From Betaproteobacteria bacterium (GTDB lineage: Bacteria; Pseudomonadota; Gammaproteobacteria; Burkholderiales; SG8-39), in NCBI GenBank assembly GCA_009693345.1, contig SHXL01000116.1, positions 1 through 8,774 of the forward strand: 8,774 nt of DNA, read 5' to 3'. Below are positions 1 through 6,077 of the stretch, piece by piece (the first letter of the stretch is position 1; each line of letters starts with the position of its first letter). Both the position numbers and the translations under genes were made by a program. Under the pieces are notes generated by a model. The model was not told where the DNA came from and made no database searches. It was given only the letters and a program-made list of their open reading frames with translations.

Positions 1-1
1 G

Positions 2-661
2 ACGCCTCCGGGCGCAGCGGTCGGCCCGGCCGCGGAACGCACGCTGGCGCCGCAGGCGTTCCTCGTCGAGCAGGACCCGGGCACCACGATCGAGCCGCAC
101 TTCCACCAGGAAAACGAGGTCCAGGTGATCGTCGAGGGCGACGGCTTCCTCGGCCGCAACGCCGTGGCGCCGGTCCGCGTGCATTACGCCGGCGCGCACA
201 CCGGCTACGGGCCAGTCATCGCCGGGCCGAAGGGCCTCTCCTACTTTACGCTGCGCGCTCGCACAGATCCGGGCGCGCAATTCCTGCCTGGCGCGCGCGA
301 CAAGATGGCGAAAGGGCGCAAGCGCCATCTGCTCGCCAGGGCCTGGCCGCCTTTGCCTGCCGCGAATCTCGCCGCCCACGGCGGGTCCGAAGCGACGGCA
401 CTGTGGGAGCCGCAGCCCGACGGCATCGGGGCGAGGGCCCTGCGTGTTGCGCCGAACTGCGCCGCAAGCGTGCCGGGCCATTCCGCCGCACTTCGCTACT
501 TGCTGGTCATCGGTGGCGCGCTGATCATGAACGGCGAGCGCCTGCCGCGCTTTGCCGCGGTATTCATCTCGAACAATGAAACCCCGGCGCTGTGCGCGGC
601 GAAAGAAGGCCTGGAACTGCTAGTGTTGGAGTTTCCGGGTACACAAGAGGAGTGGACATGA
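2..661 (+). CDS. Bicupin protein, 5' end missing
   Basis: This is the C-terminal 219 residues of a protein whose start lies left of the window. Visible residues 27-46 match cupin motif 1 exactly, G(X)5HXH(X)3E(X)6G, with metal-ligand candidates H33, H35 and E39. A second, more degenerate cupin-like half follows from about residue 145 (SAALRYLLVIGGALIMNGE) and ends in LELLVLEFPG near the C-terminus. Two such halves suggest a bicupin, a fold used by ring-cleaving dioxygenases, oxalate decarboxylases and many uncharacterised metal enzymes. The substrate cannot be read from the sequence, and the second half keeps no clear HXH. The stop overlaps the start of the following Bug receptor by 4 bp (ATGA), so the two are probably co-transcribed and translationally coupled. 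This hints that the enzyme may act on the acid bound by that receptor (inference). Confidence 0.8.
   Translation, partial: TPPGAAVGPAAERTLAPQAFLVEQDPGTTIEPHFHQENEVQVIVEGDGFLGRNAVAPVRVHYAGAHTGYGPVIAGPKGLSYFTLRARTDPGAQFLPGARDKMAKGRKRHLLARAWPPLPAANLAAHGGSEATALWEPQPDGIGARALRVAPNCAASVPGHSAALRYLLVIGGALIMNGERLPRFAAVFISNNETPALCAAKEGLELLVLEFPGTQEEWT
646..652 (+). promoter_or_regulatory. Ribosome binding site fixing the start of Bug receptor 1
   Basis: AGAGGAG sits 5 bp before the ATG at 658. It selects that ATG over an in-frame upstream ATG at 592, which would put 22 non-signal-like residues in front of an otherwise perfect secretion signal. Confidence 0.75.
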
Positions 662-1620
662 GATTCCTGCTGAACGCACTTTGCGTGCTTTCCGCCCTGC
701 TCGTGACCGGCGCTTCGGCGCAGCCGTGGCCCGCCAAGCCGGTTAGGCTGATCGTGCCCGCACCTCCCGGCAGCGCACCGGACTTCCTGGCGCGCCTGAT
801 CACGCCGAAGCTCTCCGAGCAGTGGGGACAGCCGTTCGTCATCGACAACCTGGTAGGCGCCGGCGGCAACATCGGCACCGACCGGGTCGCAAAGGCGCCG
901 GCCGACGGCTACACGCTGCTCTTCAACACCATCGGGCCGATCGGCGTGAACGTGAGCATGTATTCCAGCCTGCCGTTCGATCCGGTGAAGGACCTTGCGC
1001 CGATCACCCTCGTGGCAAAGGTCCCGAACCTGCTGGTCGTCCACCCGGGCGTGCCGGTGAAGAGCGTGCAGGAACTGGTCGCCTACGCCAAGGCCAATCC
1101 CGGCAAGCTGCGCTACGCGTCGCCGGGCAGCGGCACTTCGCCGCACCTCGCGGCTGAGCTGCTGAAGGTGCTCACCGGGATTGACATGCTGCATATACCC
1201 TATAAGTCGAGCGCGCAGATGACCACCGATACCCTCGGCGGCCAGATCGAGGTCCTGTTCCACAACGCGCCGGTGGTGCTGCCGCACGTCAAGACCGGTG
1301 CGTTGCGCGGCCTAGGCATCACCAGCGCAGCGCGCAACCAGTCGGCGCCGGACCTGCCGCCGGTAGGCGACGCCGTGCCGGGCTTTGAGGTCACCGCATG
1401 GTTCGGCTTCATGGCACCAGCCAACACTCCGGCCGCCGTGGTGAACAAGGTCCACGCGGACGTGGTGAAGATCATTGCCCTCCCGGAAATCAGGGAACGC
1501 ATGCTCACCCAGGCGGCGGACCCGGTCGGAAACACGCCGCAGGAATACGCGGTGTTCATCAACGCGGAGATCGTCAAGTGGGCACGGGTGGTGAAGCAGT
1601 CAGGCGCGAAGGTGGAATAG
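658..1620 (+). CDS. Bug-family (TTT) solute receptor 1
   Basis: A periplasmic extracytoplasmic receptor of the Bug/TctC family (320 aa, the usual family length), which binds organic acids for a tripartite tricarboxylate transporter. Residues 1-21 form a Sec signal: one Arg, then a hydrophobic core, ending in ASA before Q22. Family hallmarks follow in order: WPAKPVRLIVP, GAGGNIGTDRVAKAPADGYT, LPFDPVKDLAPI, an HPGVPVKSVQELVAYAKANP stretch, a SPHLAAELL segment, HIPYKS, and a C-terminal KWARVVKQSGAKVE. It is atypical in two ligand-facing loops. The usual PFPAGGxTD is PAPPGSAPD here, and PYKGxxPA is PYKSSAQMTTD, so its ligand probably differs from that of the other two receptors. Its start overlaps the bicupin stop (ATGA at 658-661). 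The next 1 kb downstream holds only gene debris, so this is the last intact gene of its transcription unit. No transporter membrane subunits are nearby. Confidence 0.93.
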   Translation: MRFLLNALCVLSALLVTGASAQPWPAKPVRLIVPAPPGSAPDFLARLITPKLSEQWGQPFVIDNLVGAGGNIGTDRVAKAPADGYTLLFNTIGPIGVNVSMYSSLPFDPVKDLAPITLVAKVPNLLVVHPGVPVKSVQELVAYAKANPGKLRYASPGSGTSPHLAAELLKVLTGIDMLHIPYKSSAQMTTDTLGGQIEVLFHNAPVVLPHVKTGALRGLGITSAARNQSAPDLPPVGDAVPGFEVTAWFGFMAPANTPAAVVNKVHADVVKIIALPEIRERMLTQAADPVGNTPQEYAVFINAEIVKWARVVKQSGAKVE

Positions 1621-1807
1621 GGATGCGGGATTGGGCTTCAGGAACGGTGTTGTGTCGCCGCAGAAGAACTCAGGACGCTGACCGACGCATCTAGTTGAAG
1701 TGCGAACCAAATCGCGGGGTTCCAGCATTCCACCTTCATGCCGACGCGCTGCACCAGTACGGACCGAAGAATTATTTTCCTGTTAGTTTGCCGGGTGAGG
1801 CTGTGAA
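1621..1807. other. Intergenic stretch without recognisable genes
   Basis: This lies between the end of Bug receptor 1 and the 3' end of the crotonase remnant. Neither strand holds a convincing reading frame or a clear intrinsic terminator. With the remnant, repeat A and the leader of the next operon it makes up a 1,011 bp span (1621-2631) without an intact gene. Confidence 0.6.
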
Positions 1808-2250
1808 TCAGTCACCAGAGAATTGTGGATTTCGCCGCTCAGTCGATGCCCGGGTGCCTTCAGCAAAGTCGCGCGTCGCGCGCGCGCCTGCTCTGCTGAT
1901 TCCAGCGCTATCGCCGCTTCGACGGCGTCAGCGAGGCCTTCGCGCATTCGACGGCGGATGGCGACCACCGAAAGCGGCGCCGACTCTGCGATCTCCGATG
2001 CGAACGCCAGACTCGAGTCCTCCAATTCGCTTCGAGGCACCAAAGATTCGGCCAAGCCCATGCGCACCGCGTCCGCCGCGGCCACCCTGCGCCCTGTGCA
2101 CAGCATCAAGGACGCTTGTTGCAAACCGACTAACCGTGGAAGCGTCACCGTGAGGCCGAATCCGGGGTAGTAGCCGAGACGGCTGAAGTTCGCGCTGAAC
2201 TTTGCGTCGTCAGCGGCGATTCGGAAATCGGCCGTCAGCGCGAGGCCAAG
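1808..2250 (-). pseudogene. Enoyl-CoA hydratase/isomerase (crotonase) remnant
   Basis: Reading the minus strand from about 2250, the frame encodes LGLALTADFRIAADDAKFSA, then LGYYPGFGLTVTLPRLVG, then TGRRVAAADAVRMGLAESLV and a helical tail (SAPLSVVAIRRRMREGLADA). This is the middle and C-terminal part of a crotonase-fold protein acting on acyl-CoA thioesters in fatty-acid or aromatic-acid breakdown. About the first 100 residues of a normal roughly 260-residue protein, including the first oxyanion-hole segment, are absent. Near 1860-1872 the frame also breaks. The expected C-terminal motif reappears in another frame as EGTRASTERRNPQFSGD followed by a stop at 1808-1810, which suggests a small deletion. 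Both lesions mark a dead gene. The in-frame extension upstream of 2250 runs into repeat A and is not homologous. No intact copy is present in the window. Confidence 0.82.
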
Positions 2251-2265
2251 ATGACGTACGCGCGG

Positions 2266-2445
2266 TTGTGCACCGTCGGTTGATGGCGAAGGCTGTAATA
2301 TTTCGAGGGAAAAGGGTGATCGAGCAACAGACTCGCGAATGTCCGCTCCTGGCCGGGAGCCGTCATTGAGCCCTGACGGGTAGCTCCCTACCGCGCTGCA
2401 GCGAACAGGCGGTCGAACGGCAGCTTTCACCCATAGCGGTCATTG
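2266..2445 (+). repeat. Dispersed repeat, copy A
   Basis: About 180 bp matching copy B (7115-7294) by eye. Shared blocks include TGATGGCGAA (2281), TTCGAGGG followed by AAAGGGTGATCGAGCAA (2302-2327), GCTCCTGGCC (2345-2354) and AGCCGTCATT (2358-2367). The right part also aligns with copy C: CTGCAGCGAA at 2397-2406, then about 39 bases ending in GGTCATT. All copies run in the same direction. The left edge lies within about 20-30 bp of where crotonase homology stops, so copy A marks the break in that gene. No transposase frame is contained in it. Confidence 0.75.
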
Positions 2446-2617
2446 GCGGCCTCTCGGTTTGACCGGCATCAACATGGGCCTGCCTCTGGAGATGATCCAT
2501 TGAGGCCGGTGGTACTCTCTCTGCCGCTGGACCTAAATTGCAAGCAGCTCACGAGGATTATCCGACAGTCCAGTAGCGCTCCTGACATCGCCGACCGGCT
2601 GCAGGACGACATGTGAA
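2446..2617 (+). other. Leader region of the 2632-7049 operon
   Basis: This is the space between repeat A and the aldolase ribosome binding site, and any operon promoter should lie here or inside the repeat. I see no convincing -35/-10 pair and no clear operator palindrome. A short open frame on the plus strand ends in GINMGLPLEMIH and a stop at 2501-2503. It could be the tail of a lost gene, but it is too short to identify. Confidence 0.35.
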
Positions 2618-2630
2618 AAGGAGAAGGAAG
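2618..2630 (+). promoter_or_regulatory. Ribosome binding site for the GTG start of the aldolase
   Basis: AAGGAG at 2618-2623, followed by a second purine-rich run to 2630, sits 8 bp before GTG at 2632. The in-frame ATG at 2650 has no comparable site, so GTG is preferred. Confidence 0.65.
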
Positions 2631-2631
2631 C

Positions 2632-3462
2632 GTGACCGACGAAGAGGCAATGCCGGAAGAGCGGCGCTGGCTGCTCAGGAATGGACGCAACGTGATCATC
2701 GACATGCTCGCCAAGCGCGAGCCGGTCATGGCGCTCGGCGTGCGCGCGGCGCGCACCGTGGACATAGTGAAGGTGGCGAAGGCTACCGGGCACCATCTGA
2801 TCTGGATCGACCTCGAGCATAGCACCATGTCGATCGACCTCTGCGCCCAGATCTGCTCGGCGTCGCTCGACGCGGAAATCGTGCCGTTCGTGCGCGTGCC
2901 GGAGCGCGAGTACGGCGTGATCGGCCGGCTGCTAGACGGCGGCGCGGTGGGGATCATGGCGGCGCGCATCGAGAGCCCCGAGCAGGCGACCGATCTCGCG
3001 CGCGCCTGCAAATTCCAGCCGCAGGGTCTCCGCTCGCAGATCATCGGCCTACCGCTGTTCAACCTGCGCCGCGTGCCCTCGCCGCACCACAACCGGCTCG
3101 CCAACAAGGTCACCGTCTTCATGCCGCTCATCGAGAGCGAGGCGGGCTGCCGCAACATCGAGGAAATCGCCGCGGCCGACGGGGTCGACCTGATCGGCAG
3201 CGGCAGCAACGACTTCACCTCCGAGCTCGGCGAGCTCGGCAACTACAAGCACCCGACCCTCGTCGCCGGCTACACCGCGGCGATCAAGGCCTGCAAGAAG
3301 CACGGCAAGGACTTCTCCGTCGGCGGCATCGGCGACATGGCGCAGAACAAGCAGTGGATCGAGGCAGGCGGCGCGACCCTGCTGTACAGCGCGATGGACT
3401 CCGAGTTCTTCCGCGACGCGCTGCAGACCCAGGTGAAAAACGTGCTCGCGAGCTGGCGTTGA
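2632..3462 (+). CDS. HpcH/HpaI-family aldolase
   Basis: A cytoplasmic class II (metal-dependent) aldolase of the HpcH/HpaI family, 276 aa. Enzymes of this family reversibly cleave 4-hydroxy-2-oxoacids to pyruvate or a similar 2-oxoacid plus an aldehyde. Compared with E. coli HpaI from memory, the functional residues are present: general-base His in WIDLEH (H63), pyruvate-binding Arg in FVRVPE (R88), and metal ligands E168 in PLIESEAG and D194 in GSNDFTS. NIEEIAAADGVDLIG is the typical segment between the metal ligands. The glycine-rich GPxDLS of the classic enzyme is GSNDFTS here, so the acceptor may be non-standard. It is the first gene of a tight five-gene operon, with 20 bp to the lactonase-like amidohydrolase. 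That partner suggests it performs the final C-C cleavage of a ring-opened acid. Citrate-lyase beta subunits are distant relatives and less likely. Confidence 0.88.
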   Translation: MTDEEAMPEERRWLLRNGRNVIIDMLAKREPVMALGVRAARTVDIVKVAKATGHHLIWIDLEHSTMSIDLCAQICSASLDAEIVPFVRVPEREYGVIGRLLDGGAVGIMAARIESPEQATDLARACKFQPQGLRSQIIGLPLFNLRRVPSPHHNRLANKVTVFMPLIESEAGCRNIEEIAAADGVDLIGSGSNDFTSELGELGNYKHPTLVAGYTAAIKACKKHGKDFSVGGIGDMAQNKQWIEAGGATLLYSAMDSEFFRDALQTQVKNVLASWR

Positions 3463-3482
3463 CAGAAAAGGAGAATCCGGAC

Positions 3483-4391
3483 ATGACCCAACCCGACCTG
3501 CCCCTTTCCGCCGGGCACGACCCGCACCCGCGCAAGCCCGCGGCCGCCGTGCCGGCGAACGCCGTGGACACGCACGCGCACGTGCTGATCCCCGGCTACC
3601 CGATCCTCCCAACCGGCCTGTACACGCCGGCGCCCGCGCTGCCGGAGGAGTTCCGCCACATGCTGGATGCAATCGGCGTGAAGCGCGGCGTGCTGGTGCA
3701 GCCGAGCATCTACGGCTTCGACAACAGCGCGATGCTCGACGCGATGGCGAAGGACAAGCACCTGCACGGCATTGCGGTGGTGCCGTTCGACGTCGACGTG
3801 AAGGAGATCGAGCGCCTGCACGCCAAGGGCGTGCGCGGCGTGCGCCTCAACATCGTCGACCTCAAGTACGGCAAGGGCAAGCTCGACCTCGAGGCGCTGC
3901 GCTCGCTGGCGAAGAAGGTCCAGCCGTTCGGCTGGCACGCCGAGTTCCTCATGCACGTGGACGAATTCCCCGACCTTGCCAAGCAGATCGGCGACATGCC
4001 GATCCCGTTCTCGTTCGGCCACCTCGGCTACGTGTACCCGCAAAAGGGGCTCGAGACGGCCGGCTTCAAGGCACTACTACGCCTGATGAAGGACGGCAAG
4101 GCATGGGTGAAGCTCACCGCGCCCTACCGCCTGAGCGAGAAAGGCAAGCCCTGGTCCGAGATCGACGCGTTCGCGCAGGCGCTCATCGATGCGGCGCCGA
4201 ACCGGCTGGTGTGGGGCAGCGACTGGCCACATATCTGGCCGCAGCCCGGCGGCCCCGGCGGCAAGTCGAAGAACCCGGCCATGCCGAACGATGGCGACCT
4301 CTTCGACACCTTCGTGCGCTGGGTGCCAGACGAGAAGCTGCGCAAGCGCATCCTCGTCGACAATCCGGCGGAGCTTTACGACTTCAAATGA
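3483..4391 (+). CDS. LigI-like amidohydrolase (TIM-barrel metal-dependent hydrolase)
   Basis: A 302-residue member of the amidohydrolase-2 family (the COG3618 type that includes 2-pyrone-4,6-dicarboxylate hydrolase LigI and galactarolactone isomerase). The N-terminal metal motif DTHAHV gives H31 and H33. H152 and H158 lie in GWHAEFLMH, H180 in FGHLG, and the barrel-end aspartate is D247 in WGSDWPH. The C-terminus ILVDNPAELYDF is also typical of LigI relatives. It probably hydrolyses or isomerises a lactone carrying carboxylates, though the exact substrate is unknown. The ATG at 3483 is chosen because AAAGGAG lies at 3467-3473; in-frame codons further upstream overlap the aldolase gene. It sits 20 bp after the aldolase and 10 bp before Bug receptor 2, so cleavage of a substrate imported by that receptor is a reasonable inference. 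Confidence 0.88.
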   Translation: MTQPDLPLSAGHDPHPRKPAAAVPANAVDTHAHVLIPGYPILPTGLYTPAPALPEEFRHMLDAIGVKRGVLVQPSIYGFDNSAMLDAMAKDKHLHGIAVVPFDVDVKEIERLHAKGVRGVRLNIVDLKYGKGKLDLEALRSLAKKVQPFGWHAEFLMHVDEFPDLAKQIGDMPIPFSFGHLGYVYPQKGLETAGFKALLRLMKDGKAWVKLTAPYRLSEKGKPWSEIDAFAQALIDAAPNRLVWGSDWPHIWPQPGGPGGKSKNPAMPNDGDLFDTFVRWVPDEKLRKRILVDNPAELYDFK

Positions 4392-4396
4392 GGAGG
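4391..4396 (+). promoter_or_regulatory. Ribosome binding site for the GTG start of Bug receptor 2
   Basis: A perfect AGGAGG overlaps the last base of the amidohydrolase stop and lies 5 bp before GTG at 4402. It fixes the start immediately in front of a signal peptide. Confidence 0.8.
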
Positions 4397-4401
4397 CCAG
4401 C

Positions 4402-5358
4402 GTGAGATTTCCGCTTATCGTCGCCCTGCTCTTCTACGCCGCGGCAGCCGGCGCGCAAACCTATCCCGCAGGTCCCGTCCGCATCATCGTGCCGGCTTCC
4501 CCGGGCGGAAACATCGACGTTACCGCGCGCGTGCTGGCGCCGGGCATGAGCGAGTTCCTCAAGCAGCCGGTAGTGGTGGAGAACCGCCCCGGCAGCGGCG
4601 GCATGATCGGCACCGACGTGGCGCTCAAGGCGGCGCCCGACGGCTACACCATCTTGATGGGCAGCAGCAGCACCTTCACCGTCGGGCCGAATGTCTACAA
4701 GAACTGGCCGATCGACCCGGTGAAGGGCCTGACGCCGATCATGAATGTGCAGTACGTGCCGTTCGCCCTGGTGGTGAACGCGCAATCGCCGGACAAGTCG
4801 GTGCACGACCTCATCAAGCGCGCGAAGGAGAAGCCCGGCACCGTGTCGCAGGCGAACGGCGGCACCGGCACCTCCAACCACCTCGTGTCGGAGCTGTTCC
4901 AGATGCTCACCGGCACGCAGTTCATCCTGGTGCCCTACCAGGGCGGCGCGCCCGCGATGACCTCGGTGATCGGCGGACAGACCGAGTCCTACTTCGACCA
5001 GGCGAGCACCTCGGTCGCGCCGGCGCAGGCGGGCCGCATCCGCGTGCTCGCGGTCACCTCGAAAACGCGCTGGACGCCGCTGCCCAACGTGCCGACGTTC
5101 GGCGAGCTCGGTATCCAGGACTTCGAGGTGAACGGCATCACCGGCCTCGCCGGTCCCGCCGGCCTGCCGCGCCCGGTCGTGCAGCGGCTGAACGAAGCCG
5201 CCACGCGCGCCCTCCAGGACCCGAAAGTGAAGGAGCGCATGAACACGATGGGCGCGGTCATCGTCGGCAGCAGTCCGGAGGAGTTCGACCGCTTCATCCG
5301 CGAGGACCTCGCGCGCTGGTCGAAGGTGGTCAAGGCCACCGGGGCGAGCACCCAATGA
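4402..5358 (+). CDS. Bug-family (TTT) solute receptor 2
   Basis: A periplasmic Bug/TctC-type receptor of 318 aa. Residues 1-18 form a short Sec signal (VRFPLIVALLFYAAAAGA) with cleavage expected before Q19. Hallmarks are YPAGPVRIIVPASPGGNIDV, ENRPGSGGMIGTDVALKAAP, DGYTILMGS, WPIDPVKGLTPIMN, LVPYQGGAPAMTSVIGGQ and a C-terminal RWSKVVKATGAST. The pocket loop reads PYQGGAPA, close to the family consensus but with Gln in place of the usual Lys. The frame is open far upstream into the amidohydrolase gene, but the signal peptide and AGGAGG select GTG 4402. Its stop overlaps the start of the isomerase gene by 4 bp (ATGA at 5355-5358), which implies translational coupling. It would deliver its ligand to TctA/TctB-type membrane proteins, none of which are encoded nearby. 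Confidence 0.93.
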   Translation: MRFPLIVALLFYAAAAGAQTYPAGPVRIIVPASPGGNIDVTARVLAPGMSEFLKQPVVVENRPGSGGMIGTDVALKAAPDGYTILMGSSSTFTVGPNVYKNWPIDPVKGLTPIMNVQYVPFALVVNAQSPDKSVHDLIKRAKEKPGTVSQANGGTGTSNHLVSELFQMLTGTQFILVPYQGGAPAMTSVIGGQTESYFDQASTSVAPAQAGRIRVLAVTSKTRWTPLPNVPTFGELGIQDFEVNGITGLAGPAGLPRPVVQRLNEAATRALQDPKVKERMNTMGAVIVGSSPEEFDRFIREDLARWSKVVKATGASTQ

Positions 5359-6059
5359 GCACCTGGGGCCTCAAGCTCGGCGTCATCGTGCCGTCGTGGA
5401 ACACGGTGATGGAGTACGAGTTCAAGCGCATGGCCGGCGAGGGGACCTCGCTGCACGCCCAGCGCATCCGCCACACCGCCGATACCGAGGAAAACGTGAA
5501 GTGGCTGAGCACGCAGGCGCCCGAGGCCGCGGAGTTGCTCTCGCACGCCAAGGTGAACGCCATCTGCTTCGGATGCACCGGCAGCGGCTTCCTGAAGACC
5601 CCGCAGGAAGACCGCGACTTCGCCGTCGACCTGCAGAGGCGCACCGGCATCTCCACCACCACCTCGTCGGCCTCGATCGTCGAGGCGCTGCGGAAGATGG
5701 GGGCGAAGAAGATCAGCGTCGCTTCCCCCTACGAACCGTGGATGAACGAGAAGCTGCGCGAATACCTCGAGGCCGACGGCTTCGAGGTCGTGGCAATGAA
5801 GGGCCTGGGCACCCAGGCGCACGGCAGCGTGCAGCCCGAGCAGGTCAAGGCGCTGACAATGGAGGTGGTGCGCCCGGAAGCCGACGCGGTGTTCATCAGC
5901 TGCTCCAACTTCCGTACGCTCGACATCATCGAGGCGGTCGAGCGCGAGAGCGGCAAGCCGGTGGTCACCAGCAACCAGGCAGCGATGTGGGGTAGCCTGC
6001 GTGGCATCGGCGACCGCCGCACGATTCCCGGCGCCGGCCGGCTGTTTCAAGAAGCCTGA
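5355..6059 (+). CDS. Maleate isomerase / Asp-Glu racemase superfamily enzyme
   Basis: A cytoplasmic enzyme of 234 aa in the family of maleate cis-trans isomerase, arylmalonate decarboxylase and Asp/Glu racemase, which work with one or two active-site cysteines. By comparison with NicF-type maleate isomerase from memory, IVPSWNTVMEYE matches the N-terminal IVPSSNTTMETE motif, C74 in CFGCTGSG matches the first catalytic Cys, and C183 in ISCSNFRT matches the second. GKPVVTSNQA and IPGAGRLF match the C-terminal segments. Having both cysteines argues for isomerase or racemase chemistry rather than one-cysteine decarboxylation. Two departures are the Trp in PSWNT, where maleate isomerases have Ser, and an extra Cys at 71. 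Its start overlaps the Bug 2 stop and Bug 3 begins 18 bp downstream. The likely substrate is a dicarboxylate or the unsaturated product of the neighbouring amidohydrolase (inference). Confidence 0.85.
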   Translation: MSTWGLKLGVIVPSWNTVMEYEFKRMAGEGTSLHAQRIRHTADTEENVKWLSTQAPEAAELLSHAKVNAICFGCTGSGFLKTPQEDRDFAVDLQRRTGISTTTSSASIVEALRKMGAKKISVASPYEPWMNEKLREYLEADGFEVVAMKGLGTQAHGSVQPEQVKALTMEVVRPEADAVFISCSNFRTLDIIEAVERESGKPVVTSNQAAMWGSLRGIGDRRTIPGAGRLFQEA

Positions 6060-6077
6060 GGTAACCGAGGAGGAACC

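Noticed and set aside
592..657. Upstream start extending Bug receptor 1 by 22 residues
   Set aside because: It would bury the signal peptide and overlap the bicupin end by 70 bp. ATG 658 has a good ribosome binding site.
2469..3242. A 257-codon minus-strand frame opposite the aldolase
   Set aside because: Ser/Arg-rich shadow of a gene with all catalytic residues on the other strand.
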